Assembly (NCBI GenBank): GCA_964605365.1
Contig: CAZSCF010000010.1
Span: forward strand, 1-21,485
Source: CAZSCF01 sp964605365
GTDB lineage: Bacteria > Patescibacteriota > Minisyncoccia > Moranbacterales > UBA2206
Direction of reading: 5' to 3'
Length of the DNA: 21,485 nt
Every line of letters begins with the position of its first letter. The stretch's first letter is position 1. Positions 1 through 6,721 of this stretch are shown one piece after another. A model generated the notes under the pieces. The model made no database searches and was not told the origin of the DNA. It was given only the letters and a program-made list of their open reading frames with translations. Position numbers and translations under genes: made by a program.

Positions 1-163
1 TTTAGCTCTCTTCTTCTGTATGATTTTGGTATACCCCTTGTTTCGGATCCATTTTTGACCCGTTTCATCCAAGGCTTTGGATAATAGGGAACTTTTTCTA
101 TTTAAGGTGCGTTGGTTAAGTGAGGTTCCTCTCTTCTTTTTTCTCTTCTCATCTTAACAGGTT
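1..163 (-). other. 5' leader of a minus-strand unit leaving the window
   Basis: This stretch lies directly downstream of the minus-strand promoter at 164-192 and carries the start of a transcript whose genes lie beyond the left edge. It contains a very short ORF (102-152, minus; 16 codons, rich in Arg/Glu/Lys) whose ATG lies 11 nt after the -10 box. Another ATG at 66-68 (minus) opens a frame that runs off the edge without a stop (22 codons visible, basic); it has no Shine-Dalgarno and may be chance. The first bases after the -10 box match the leader at 20390-20403, so this is probably the 5' end of a second cassette-like unit. Confidence 0.5.
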
Positions 164-192
164 AGTATACTCCAAAAATGGTAAAGTGTCAA
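164..192 (-). promoter_or_regulatory. sigma70 promoter, TTGACA-17-TATACT (minus)
   Basis: On the minus strand TTGACA (187-192) is followed after 17 bp by TATACT (164-169). The sequence just after the -10 box, AACCTGTTAAG then ATGA, nearly matches that after the promoter at 20404-20432 (GACCTGTTAGG then ATGA), with identical spacing. It is divergent from the promoter of the TrmB-type gene at 364. Confidence 0.75.
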
Positions 193-216
193 TGAAACTT
201 CTATCATTTTTACCAT
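178..216. promoter_or_regulatory. inverted repeat, candidate TrmB-type operator
   Basis: ATGGTAAA (178-185) and its exact complement TTTACCAT (209-216) form an inverted repeat. The left arm lies in the -35/-10 spacer of the minus-strand promoter. A third partial half-site, TTTTACC, is at 227-233. The place between divergent promoters of a regulator and its neighbour suits autoregulation and control of the leftward unit. Function is inferred. Confidence 0.4.
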
Positions 217-287
217 ATTTTCACTATTTTACCTTACATATAGACTGATTTTGGCTTATATAAATATCTAATGTGTCATATTGAATG

Positions 288-316
288 TTGACAATTTATC
301 AAAAATTTGCTAAAAT
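288..316 (+). promoter_or_regulatory. sigma70 promoter for the TrmB-type gene
   Basis: TTGACA (288-293), a 17-bp spacer and TAAAAT (311-316) with a TG extension (TGCTAAAAT) make a near-consensus promoter. The predicted transcript starts near 323, about 40 nt before the ATG at 364. The same TGCTAAAAT box recurs upstream of the PilB gene. Confidence 0.75.
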
Positions 317-363
317 AGAAGCAAGAAGTTCAAAAAATTCATCTTTTTGCATAAAAAATAACT

Positions 364-1131
364 ATGTTTGAATCACAACTAAAAAATATTGGCCTCACTG
401 GAACACAAGCCACTATTCTGGGTTTTCTTTTGGAATATGGCGAAAATAAGGCCCGAACCATAGCCAAAAACATATCCCATCCCAGAGGGGTAGTATACAA
501 AACACTGGAAGAACTACTAAACATGAAACTGATCGAAAAAATTGAAAACAAGCGCGAAATCTCCCGTTTCCGAGCCGTTCACCCAAGAAACCTAGAATCA
601 ATCCTGGAAGAAAGAACCAGTACACTAAATCAAAGTCAAAAAATGTTTGAAAGCATATTACCTCAAATGATTTCTAGTTTTAATCTGACTATCAATAAAC
701 CTGGTGTAGTTTTTTATGAAGGAGAAGATGGTATGCAGAAAATACTGGAAGATACTCTTTCCAGCAAAACGGAAATTTTGCTTTTTTTGAATACGGAAGC
801 ACTTTCACAGGAGGAAAAATTCAAAACCATAAATGCTGAATACAAAAACAAACGAGAACGTGCAGGGATACGCAAAAAAATAATCCGCATTGGCAAAAAA
901 CCTGAAAATACTTTCGGTCAAAATAGCGACAAATATGAAGAATTAACAAAAATAAAATACGTGGAAAAAGATTTGCCTATCTTCAAATCAAGTATTCAAA
1001 TATATGATAATAAAATTTCCTACCAATTAATTGACGGTAAAAATATTATTTCAATTTTAATTGAAAACAAAGATATTTATGAAATGCAAAAGATTTTTTT
1101 TAATTTTGTTTGGGATGAAATAGCAAAATAA
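364..1131 (+). CDS. TrmB-type winged-helix transcriptional regulator
   Basis: A 255-residue predicted regulator with TrmB architecture. Residues 1-80 form a winged helix-turn-helix (recognition region around ARTIAKNISHPRGVVYKTLE), followed by a helical linker. The C-terminal domain opens with VVFYEGEDGMQKILEDTL, the pattern seen in TrmB-family effector-binding (PLD-like) domains. The family binds DNA as dimers and often senses sugars or metabolites; the ligand here is unknown. The ATG at 364 gives the expected N-terminus, with no clear Shine-Dalgarno. It is divergent from the promoter at 164-192, and its 3' end meets polA tail to tail with 17 nt between stops and no visible terminator. It is paralogous in layout to the gene at 20690. 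Confidence 0.85.
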   Translation: MFESQLKNIGLTGTQATILGFLLEYGENKARTIAKNISHPRGVVYKTLEELLNMKLIEKIENKREISRFRAVHPRNLESILEERTSTLNQSQKMFESILPQMISSFNLTINKPGVVFYEGEDGMQKILEDTLSSKTEILLFLNTEALSQEEKFKTINAEYKNKRERAGIRKKIIRIGKKPENTFGQNSDKYEELTKIKYVEKDLPIFKSSIQIYDNKISYQLIDGKNIISILIENKDIYEMQKIFFNFVWDEIAK

Positions 1132-1148
1132 ATCTTGTAATCCTTTAC

Positions 1149-3905
1149 CTATATTTCTCCCCAACTATCCCCGACTTTCACATCAGCAATTAGAGGAACT
1201 TTGAGAACATAAACTTTTTCCAAAATATCTTTGGTTTTTTGCGCCACTTCATTGGCCAGATTTTCTTTGACTTCCAAAATTATTTCATCATGCACCTGCA
1301 AAACCATTTTGACATCCGGATTATCCTTGTATTCTTCATAAACCTTTATCATCGCCAGCTTCATAATGTCTGCCGCCAAGCCTTGAATAGGCATATTAAT
1401 CGCCATTCTTTCAGCCGCATTAGCCACTTGAAAATTGGATGAATTTATTTCCGGAATATATCGCCTTCTCCCCACCTCAGTTTCCACATACAAATTTTCT
1501 TTGGCAAATTTTTTGGTTTTGATCATATAGTCGGCAATGCCGGAAAATTTTTGCATATATTCATCGATGAATTTTTTAGCTTCTTCTCTCCCAATGCCAG
1601 CGCTTTCCGAAAAACCAAACACACTCATGCCATAAATTACTCCGAAATTAAGCGCTTTGGCGCTTCTTCTCATTTTTTCCGTAACTTGCGAAAGTGAAAC
1701 CTTGTTTATCTCCGCCGCCGTGGCTCTGTGAACATCCTCGCCTTTCATGAAGGTTTCAATCATTTTTTTGTCGCCACTCACATGTGCCACCACGCGCAAA
1801 TCAATTTGTGAATAATCAGCGCTTACCAGCCTCCAGCCATCTTCGGCCACAAAAGCCGTTCGTAAAACCTGCCCCAGTTCAGTTCGAATAGGAATATTTT
1901 GCATATTTGGATTTGAGGAAGAAAGTCGTCCCGTGCTGGTTACGGCCTGATTAAAATCAGTATGAATTCTGGAATTTCCATCTACCAAAAGTGGCAAGGA
2001 ATCCAGATAGGTGGTTTTTAATTTGAAAAGCTCTCGATACTCTTCAATTTTTTCAATAATTTTGTGTTCTTTACGAATTTTGGAAAGTTCGCCCGAAGCT
2101 GTTGAATATCCGGTTTTTATTTTTTTTACATTTTCAGTTGAAATTTTCAATTTTTCAAAAAGAATTTCGGATATTTGTTTGGGTGAATTGATATTGAATT
2201 CCATTCCAGCCAATTCGTAAATGTTTTTTTCCAAATTTTTTATTTTTTTGGTTATTTTTTCCGAAATGCCTTTGAAAATTATGGTGTTTAATTTTATACC
2301 GTTTATTTCCATACTGGCTAAAACTCTCGCTAATGGCATTTCCAAGTTTTTAAAGATATTTTTCAAATTTTTGTCTTCTTTTTGCTCCAAGGAAATTTTT
2401 TCGATTTTTTCGGCATATATTTTATTAAGCTTAAAAACATAGCCGACTTTTTGAGCAACTTTTTCTGCCTTTTTTTCATTTGCCTCTATTTCCAATCCCA
2501 GCTGACCAGAGAATTTGCTATCTTTTACTTCTTCTCCTAGAGCCTCCATAACCAAATTAGCAAAATCAATTTTACTGCCCGGATTCAAAACGTAGGCTGC
2601 CAACATAACATCGGATTCGAGACCCTCATACCTGATTACAAGCTTCTCAAAAATTTCCAAATCATGTTTCAAATCATAACCAATTTTCTTGATTTTTTCA
2701 TTTTCTAAAACTACTTTTAGTTTCCTAAAATTGTCTTCTGAATAATCCACAAAGCTTGTCCGGCCAGTTTTCCAACAAAAAGCCACTCCTCGGACCGAGC
2801 TGTCAAAATATTTCGCGCCGACGGTTTCCAAACTAACAGCCAATTCTTTTTGACTTTGCAAAAATTCAATGTGCTTATCCAATCCATCTTTGTCAATATA
2901 CTCAAATTTAAAGTCTTTTACCCCGTTAAATTCCTGCGCAGCAGGACCGCCTTCGGCGGATTTAACGGGGTAAACCCCTCCTGTATTATCAGGGAGCCTT
3001 TTTATCAAACTAAAAAAGTTAAGTTCTTGAAAAAGATTTGTTATTTTTTTTCTATCAAATTCATGAGTTATGGCTTTCTCAAATTCGATTTTCATCGGAA
3101 CATTTTTCACTATAGTTGCCAACTTTTTGGACATAAAAGCTTGCATTTTATCGCGCTCCAATTTATCCTTCACCGCCCCTTTTATTTCAGATATATTCGC
3201 GTAAACATTTTCCAAAGTTCCATATTTTTTGAGAAGCTCAACGGCAGTTTTTTCTCCAATCCCTTTGACGCCCGGAATGTTATCTGACGGATCGCCCCTG
3301 AGTCCTTTGTAATCAATCATCTGATCAGGCTTCAGGTTGTAGCGATCTTCAACTCCCGCTTCATCATACATAACCGTATCGCCCATGCCCTTTCTGAGGG
3401 CAAAAACTTTTGTTTTTAAACTGACCAGCTGCAAAGTATCCAAATCTCCTGTCACAATGATGTTTTCAATGTTTTCCTTGGCTTGTTCTGACTGAAAAAC
3501 CATTGTGCCAATTACATCATCCGCTTCATAACCCTGTTTTTCATAAATGGGAATATTGAAAGCTTTGACCACTTCTTTAACCCTGCCAATTTGAGCATAA
3601 AGATCGTCTGGCGCTTTGACTCTGGTAGCCTTATATTCTTTATATTCTTCATGCCGGAATGTCGGTGCCGCCAAATCAAAAGAAGCCAGAATATAGTCCG
3701 GCTTCAAATCATTAATAACCTTAAGCAGCACGCTTGAAAAGCCATAAACAGCATTAACCAGTTCACCCGTTTTGGTTGTCAGGGGCGGCAAAGCGTGATA
3801 AGCACGGTGAATAAGCGCATTTCCGTCAATCAAAACTAATTTTTTACCCCGTAAAGTTCCGCTGGAAGCGGAAGATTTCACCGGGGTTTTGTCTTTATTT
3901 TTCAT
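1149..3905 (-). CDS. polA: DNA polymerase I
   Basis: A family A DNA polymerase of 918 residues, for Okazaki fragment processing and repair. The N-terminal 5' nuclease domain (LVLIDGNALIHRAYHALPPL; helix-3-turn-helix DPSDNIPGVKGIGEKTA) is followed by a degenerate 3'-5' exonuclease-like domain and the polymerase domain with motif A (DYSQIDLRVVAHVSGD), motif B (RRSAKALNFGVIYG) and motif C (QVHDEI). In the exonuclease domain the first catalytic Asp appears replaced by Ser (AVSLETVG) and the last is not found, so proofreading is probably lost, as in Taq and Bacillus enzymes. I chose the ATG at 3905, not the upstream in-frame one at 3965, because a TATAAT box lies between them. Two palindromic elements are embedded in frame: one at the N-terminus and one in the linker between the nuclease and exonuclease-like domains. 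Confidence 0.95.
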   Translation of the reverse strand: MKNKDKTPVKSSASSGTLRGKKLVLIDGNALIHRAYHALPPLTTKTGELVNAVYGFSSVLLKVINDLKPDYILASFDLAAPTFRHEEYKEYKATRVKAPDDLYAQIGRVKEVVKAFNIPIYEKQGYEADDVIGTMVFQSEQAKENIENIIVTGDLDTLQLVSLKTKVFALRKGMGDTVMYDEAGVEDRYNLKPDQMIDYKGLRGDPSDNIPGVKGIGEKTAVELLKKYGTLENVYANISEIKGAVKDKLERDKMQAFMSKKLATIVKNVPMKIEFEKAITHEFDRKKITNLFQELNFFSLIKRLPDNTGGVYPVKSAEGGPAAQEFNGVKDFKFEYIDKDGLDKHIEFLQSQKELAVSLETVGAKYFDSSVRGVAFCWKTGRTSFVDYSEDNFRKLKVVLENEKIKKIGYDLKHDLEIFEKLVIRYEGLESDVMLAAYVLNPGSKIDFANLVMEALGEEVKDSKFSGQLGLEIEANEKKAEKVAQKVGYVFKLNKIYAEKIEKISLEQKEDKNLKNIFKNLEMPLARVLASMEINGIKLNTIIFKGISEKITKKIKNLEKNIYELAGMEFNINSPKQISEILFEKLKISTENVKKIKTGYSTASGELSKIRKEHKIIEKIEEYRELFKLKTTYLDSLPLLVDGNSRIHTDFNQAVTSTGRLSSSNPNMQNIPIRTELGQVLRTAFVAEDGWRLVSADYSQIDLRVVAHVSGDKKMIETFMKGEDVHRATAAEINKVSLSQVTEKMRRSAKALNFGVIYGMSVFGFSESAGIGREEAKKFIDEYMQKFSGIADYMIKTKKFAKENLYVETEVGRRRYIPEINSSNFQVANAAERMAINMPIQGLAADIMKLAMIKVYEEYKDNPDVKMVLQVHDEIILEVKENLANEVAQKTKDILEKVYVLKVPLIADVKVGDSWGEI
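2920..2971. repeat. cloverleaf palindromic element inside polA
   Basis: A 52-bp element bounded by a perfect 12-bp inverted repeat, ACCCCGTTAAAT / ATTTAACGGGGT. It encloses two hairpins: CCTGC-GCA-GCAGG (2933-2945) and CCGCC-TTC-GGCGG (2947-2959). It is translated in frame as part of a Pro/Val/Lys/Ser/Ala/Gly-rich linker between the 5' nuclease and exonuclease-like domains. It shares its ends with the element at 3846-3887. Confidence 0.85.
3846..3887. repeat. second palindromic element at the polA N-terminus
   Basis: A 42-bp element beginning ACCCCG and ending CGGGGT, with an inner hairpin TTCCGC-TGGAA-GCGGAA (3857-3873). In the polA reading direction it encodes TPVKSS..., in the same frame as YPVKSA from the copy at 2920, so the two copies share an outer end and frame but have different cores. 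It lies before the first strand of the nuclease domain, where extra residues should be tolerated. Confidence 0.8.
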
Positions 3906-3911
3906 ATTCCC

Positions 3912-3939
3912 ATTATACAGCCAAAAACCGGTTTTACAA
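3912..3939 (-). promoter_or_regulatory. polA promoter, possibly giving a leaderless mRNA
   Basis: On the minus strand a consensus TATAAT (3912-3917) lies 6 nt upstream of the polA ATG, with a -35-like TTGTAA (3934-3939) 16 bp further up. With usual spacing transcription would begin at or beside the start codon, so the mRNA may be leaderless. Confidence 0.55.
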
Positions 3940-3941
3940 AC

Positions 3942-3982
3942 AAAAAAACAGGTTAAAGAAATCATCTTGTCCTGTTTTTTTT
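3942..3982 (-). terminator. terminator after the cyclophilin gene
   Basis: AAAAAACAGG (3943-3952) pairs with CCTGTTTTTT (3971-3980) across an 18-nt loop, with a U-run in the minus direction. It ends the tsaE-cyclophilin transcript just before the polA promoter. Confidence 0.6.
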
Positions 3983-3992
3983 CTCAAAGTTT

Positions 3993-4799
3993 CTATTTCT
4001 CCAACAGCTCGATGCTTTGAATTATAACATCTTCTGTCGGATGATCGTTTTCGTTTTTAGCGACATTTTCAATTTTGGTAACCACGTCCATCCCCTCAGT
4101 GACTTCTCCAAAGTTGGTGTGCTTACCATCCAGCCAAGAAGTGGCTGGAGCCGTGACAATGAAAAATTGCGAACCATTGGTATTGGGTCCGGAATTGGCC
4201 ATGGCCAGAGAACCCTTAATTAATTTATGTGAATTGATTTCATCCTGAAATTTATAGCCCGGGCCTCCCTGTCCATCATTCGACCAATCATCATCCTTTG
4301 AATTTGGATCCCCGCCTTGAATCATAAAATCTTTGATAACCCGATGAAACTTCGTACCATTATAGAATCCGTCTTGAGATAGTTTTAAAAAATTTCCGAC
4401 TGTTATCGGCGAGTCGGTACCATAAAAACTAACCTTGATATCTCCAAAGCTGGTTTTTATTATGGCTGCATTATATTTTTTTACCAATTCACTATTGTCA
4501 GGCATATTGTTATTTTGATTAATTTGATTAGCTTGAGAACTATTTGATTGAGCGCCGTCCGCTTGATTTTCACCCATAGCTTTGTTCGCTTTTTTGTTTT
4601 GTTCTTCAACTGCATTTTGGATATTTTGCTTGGCCTGTTGGCTAATTTCACCCATTTGTTCCAGATATCCTCCGTCAACAGGCGAGGATGCCTTATTTGA
4701 TTTGCCAACATTATCCAAAATTTCTTGGGACAAGGTACAGCCGGAAAGAAAAAATATAAATACGATCATTGTGCCTATTTTTATTTTTAAATTTTTCAT
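3993..4799 (-). CDS. cyclophilin-type peptidyl-prolyl isomerase lipoprotein
   Basis: A 268-residue predicted lipoprotein. The N-terminal signal peptide ends in a lipobox (FFLSGC), so the mature protein should be anchored to the outer face of the membrane. An Asn/Gln-rich spacer (about residues 30-105) leads to a cyclophilin domain that catalyses proline cis-trans isomerisation. Visible signatures are FHRVIKDFMIQGGDP, LAMANSGPNTNGSQFFI and LDGKHTNFGEV, which contain the Arg, Phe, Gln and His positions of the active site. It is likely a folding factor for exported proteins. Its ATG is 3 nt after the tsaE stop, indicating co-transcription. Confidence 0.9.
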   Translation of the reverse strand: MKNLKIKIGTMIVFIFFLSGCTLSQEILDNVGKSNKASSPVDGGYLEQMGEISQQAKQNIQNAVEEQNKKANKAMGENQADGAQSNSSQANQINQNNNMPDNSELVKKYNAAIIKTSFGDIKVSFYGTDSPITVGNFLKLSQDGFYNGTKFHRVIKDFMIQGGDPNSKDDDWSNDGQGGPGYKFQDEINSHKLIKGSLAMANSGPNTNGSQFFIVTAPATSWLDGKHTNFGEVTEGMDVVTKIENVAKNENDHPTEDVIIQSIELLEK

Positions 4800-4802
4800 A
4801 AA

Positions 4803-5267
4803 TTATTTACTTTCAAAAATTATTTCTCTTTCATTTTTGCTTATCCATTTGAATTTTATCCAGATGGAATTTGCTGGAATTATTTTTCTGATTCTTTCGG
4901 CCCATTCAACCAAAATTATATTATTGCTATCTGCCACTATTTCTTCCCAACCAAGATTTAACAAGTCTTTTTCTCTAATTCTGTATGCATCAATATGAAA
5001 TATGTTTTGAATTTTATGTTTTGAATTTTGGGATTTATTTGAGATTCCTTTCTTATAATGTTTCATTATAAGAAAGGTCGGGCTCGTGTATGGTCCTTTG
5101 ATTTTTAGTCCTTGTAAAAATCCTTGGGTAAAAGTGGTTTTGCCAGCACCCAATTCACCCTCAAGACAAGCAATCCGTCCGCCTTTTATTTCCTGCGCCA
5201 ACATTTTTCCCAGAGATTTTGTCTCCTTTGCGCTTTTGGTTATTATAAGCATACGATTTTTATCCAT
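4803..5267 (-). CDS. tsaE: tRNA threonylcarbamoyladenosine biosynthesis ATPase TsaE
   Basis: A 154-residue P-loop ATPase that works with TsaB/TsaC/TsaD to make t6A at position 37 of ANN-decoding tRNAs. Walker A is GELGAGKTT (about residues 38-46). The conserved SPTF and H-x-D-x-YR (HIDAYR) motifs follow, then the LVEWAER block. Between SPTFLIMKHY and IFHIDAYR is an unusual Lys/Ser/Asn/Gln-rich insert of roughly 15 residues, encoded by a palindrome and a 14-bp tandem repeat. It is the first gene of the unit with the cyclophilin gene; its partners tsaB and tsaD are not in this window. Confidence 0.92.
   Translation of the reverse strand: MDKNRMLIITKSAKETKSLGKMLAQEIKGGRIACLEGELGAGKTTFTQGFLQGLKIKGPYTSPTFLIMKHYKKGISNKSQNSKHKIQNIFHIDAYRIREKDLLNLGWEEIVADSNNIILVEWAERIRKIIPANSIWIKFKWISKNEREIIFESK
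5002..5029. repeat. 14-bp tandem repeat inside tsaE
   Basis: ATGTTTTGAATTTT occurs twice head to tail (5002-5015 and 5016-5029) within the tsaE reading frame. It accounts for part of the extra loop between the SPTF and HxDxYR motifs. As 14 is not a multiple of three, the two units are read in different frames. Confidence 0.85.
5047..5077. repeat. 31-bp perfect hairpin inside tsaE
   Basis: CCTTTCTTATAATG (5047-5060) and CATTATAAGAAAGG (5064-5077) are 14-bp perfect inverted arms around a TTT loop. The hairpin lies in coding sequence for LIMKHYKKG, next to the tandem repeat. Confidence 0.85.
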
Positions 5268-5314
5268 ATCTTATTTAAAATTTTTTGGCAATAATTTTAA
5301 GGCTTATTGCAAAA

Positions 5315-5343
5315 AGTATAAAATAAAGTTTTCTTTAAATCAA
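5315..5343 (-). promoter_or_regulatory. tsaE promoter, TTGATT-17-TATACT
   Basis: On the minus strand TTGATT (5338-5343) and TATACT (5315-5320) are 17 bp apart. The leader of about 40 nt contains a small inverted repeat, GCAATAA/TTATTGC (5288-5310), before the tsaE ATG. Confidence 0.6.
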
Positions 5344-5422
5344 TATCGACTCAAAGATCTTTTGCCGATAAGATTGTTCCCACTAAGCATTATACAATAA
5401 ATTGCCTTTTTTGACCCAATAA

Positions 5423-5451
5423 TTGACATTTGTAAACGGGTTTGTTATTCT
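5423..5451 (+). promoter_or_regulatory. promoter for the DHH-family gene, TTGACA-17-TATTCT
   Basis: TTGACA (5423-5428), 17 bp, TATTCT (5446-5451). Transcription should start near 5458, which rules out the upstream TTG codon at 5442 and supports the ATG at 5481. Confidence 0.7.
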
Positions 5452-5480
5452 ACATTACTATTCAATTTTTTAATCTTTTT

Positions 5481-6611
5481 ATGAGTCTGGAACCATTTGA
5501 ACAATTTAAGCAATTCTTGGAAAAATCGAAGGACATTCTGATTTTGATTCCTGAAAATCCAAGCGGAGATGCTATTGGTAGCGCATGGGCTTTGTATTTT
5601 TTTCTGCGAAAGAGAAGTTTGGAAGTAACTGTCGCAACTGCCGCAAATATTTCCGAAAAATATTCTTTTTTACCGCAACCAGAAAAAATTCTGAATGAAA
5701 TTTCCGGAGCTCGTGATTTCGTTCTTTCTTTCAACACCACCTTCAATAAAATTGTTAATCTGCGTTCTGAAAAAACAGAAGAAAAATTCAATATCTATTT
5801 AACCCCCGAGAAAGGCGCCATTGATCCAAGAGATTTTTCTTTCATTTTAGCCAAATTTAAATATGATTTGATTATTGTTTTAGACGCTTCCGATTTGGAA
5901 AAATTGGGAAAAATTTATGAAGCAAATCCAGATCTTTTTTTTGAAGTTCCAATTGTAAACATTGATCATAAGAGCAATAATGAAAACTTCGGACAAATAA
6001 ATTTGACCGACATCACCGCCTCATCTTCCAGTGAAATTTTAACCGGAATTTTACAAAAAATTGATCCGTTATCTATTGATAAAGGCGTTGCCGATTGTCT
6101 TTTGACCGGAATTATGAGTGCTACGGAAAGTTTTCAAAAAAAGAATACCACACCAAAAACATTACTGGCTGCTGCCACACTGATGGACCAAGGAGCAGAT
6201 CAACAAACTATTGTCAGATGGCTTTATAAAACTCATCCGTTGCATATTTTGAAACTCTGGGGTCGCTCTATGGCCAAATTAAATTGGGATAATGTTTCTA
6301 AATTAGCCTGGACAACTCTTACAGTAGAAGATTTTATTCAAAGCCGATCCAAACCGGATGATCTTTATTCGATCCTGGAAAAATTGCAAGAAAATTATAA
6401 TGATGGAAAGTTTTTTGCTGCAATATATAATGACACGCAAGAAACCAGTATTGCACTTATCAAAAGCACTGCTCCGGAAAACTTGCTCCAATTAAACCAA
6501 ATTCTACAAGGCACGTTTAATCAAAATTATTTAAAAATCAATATTGCCCTGAGCGACCTTGAAGAAGCTGGAAAAGCTTTAAATGAAAAAATAAAGGAAT
6601 TGACTATTTAA
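5481..6611 (+). CDS. DHH-superfamily phosphoesterase-like protein, active site degenerate
   Basis: A 376-residue protein with the layout of NrnA/RecJ-like DHH phosphoesterases: an N-terminal DHH fold (ENPSGDAIGSAWAL, then LIIVLDASDLE, then NIDHKSNNENFG) and a DHHA1-like C-terminal region. Active relatives hydrolyse short oligonucleotides or cyclic dinucleotides using a metal-binding set that includes HxxPDGDAxGS and DHH. Here the first motif reads E-NPSGD, the DHH motif reads DHK, and no C-terminal GGGH-type substrate motif is visible. The fold seems kept while several catalytic ligands are lost, so it may bind rather than cleave, or use altered chemistry. It has its own promoter and terminator. 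Confidence 0.75.
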   Translation: MSLEPFEQFKQFLEKSKDILILIPENPSGDAIGSAWALYFFLRKRSLEVTVATAANISEKYSFLPQPEKILNEISGARDFVLSFNTTFNKIVNLRSEKTEEKFNIYLTPEKGAIDPRDFSFILAKFKYDLIIVLDASDLEKLGKIYEANPDLFFEVPIVNIDHKSNNENFGQINLTDITASSSSEILTGILQKIDPLSIDKGVADCLLTGIMSATESFQKKNTTPKTLLAAATLMDQGADQQTIVRWLYKTHPLHILKLWGRSMAKLNWDNVSKLAWTTLTVEDFIQSRSKPDDLYSILEKLQENYNDGKFFAAIYNDTQETSIALIKSTAPENLLQLNQILQGTFNQNYLKINIALSDLEEAGKALNEKIKELTI

Positions 6612-6639
6612 CAAAATCGAAATTGCATTAAAAACAACC

Positions 6640-6660
6640 AACTGCATTAGGCAGTTTTTT
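6640..6660 (+). terminator. terminator after the DHH-family gene
   Basis: AACTGC (6640-6645), loop ATTAG, GCAGTT (6651-6656), then T-run. Confidence 0.75.
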
Positions 6661-6661
6661 G

Positions 6662-6690
6662 TTTCTTAAAAAACATTTCTATGCTAAAAT
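6662..6690 (+). promoter_or_regulatory. extended -10 promoter for the PilB-like gene
   Basis: TATGCTAAAAT places an extended -10 box TAAAAT at 6685-6690. The -35 position (TTTCTT, 6662-6667) is weak. The same extended box precedes the regulator at 364. Confidence 0.5.
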
Positions 6691-6721
6691 AAAGTGGTAA
6701 AATAAAAAATTCAAAATAAAA

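Noticed and set aside
2850..3287. 145-codon plus-strand frame within polA
   Set aside because: Antisense shadow of the polA coding sequence.
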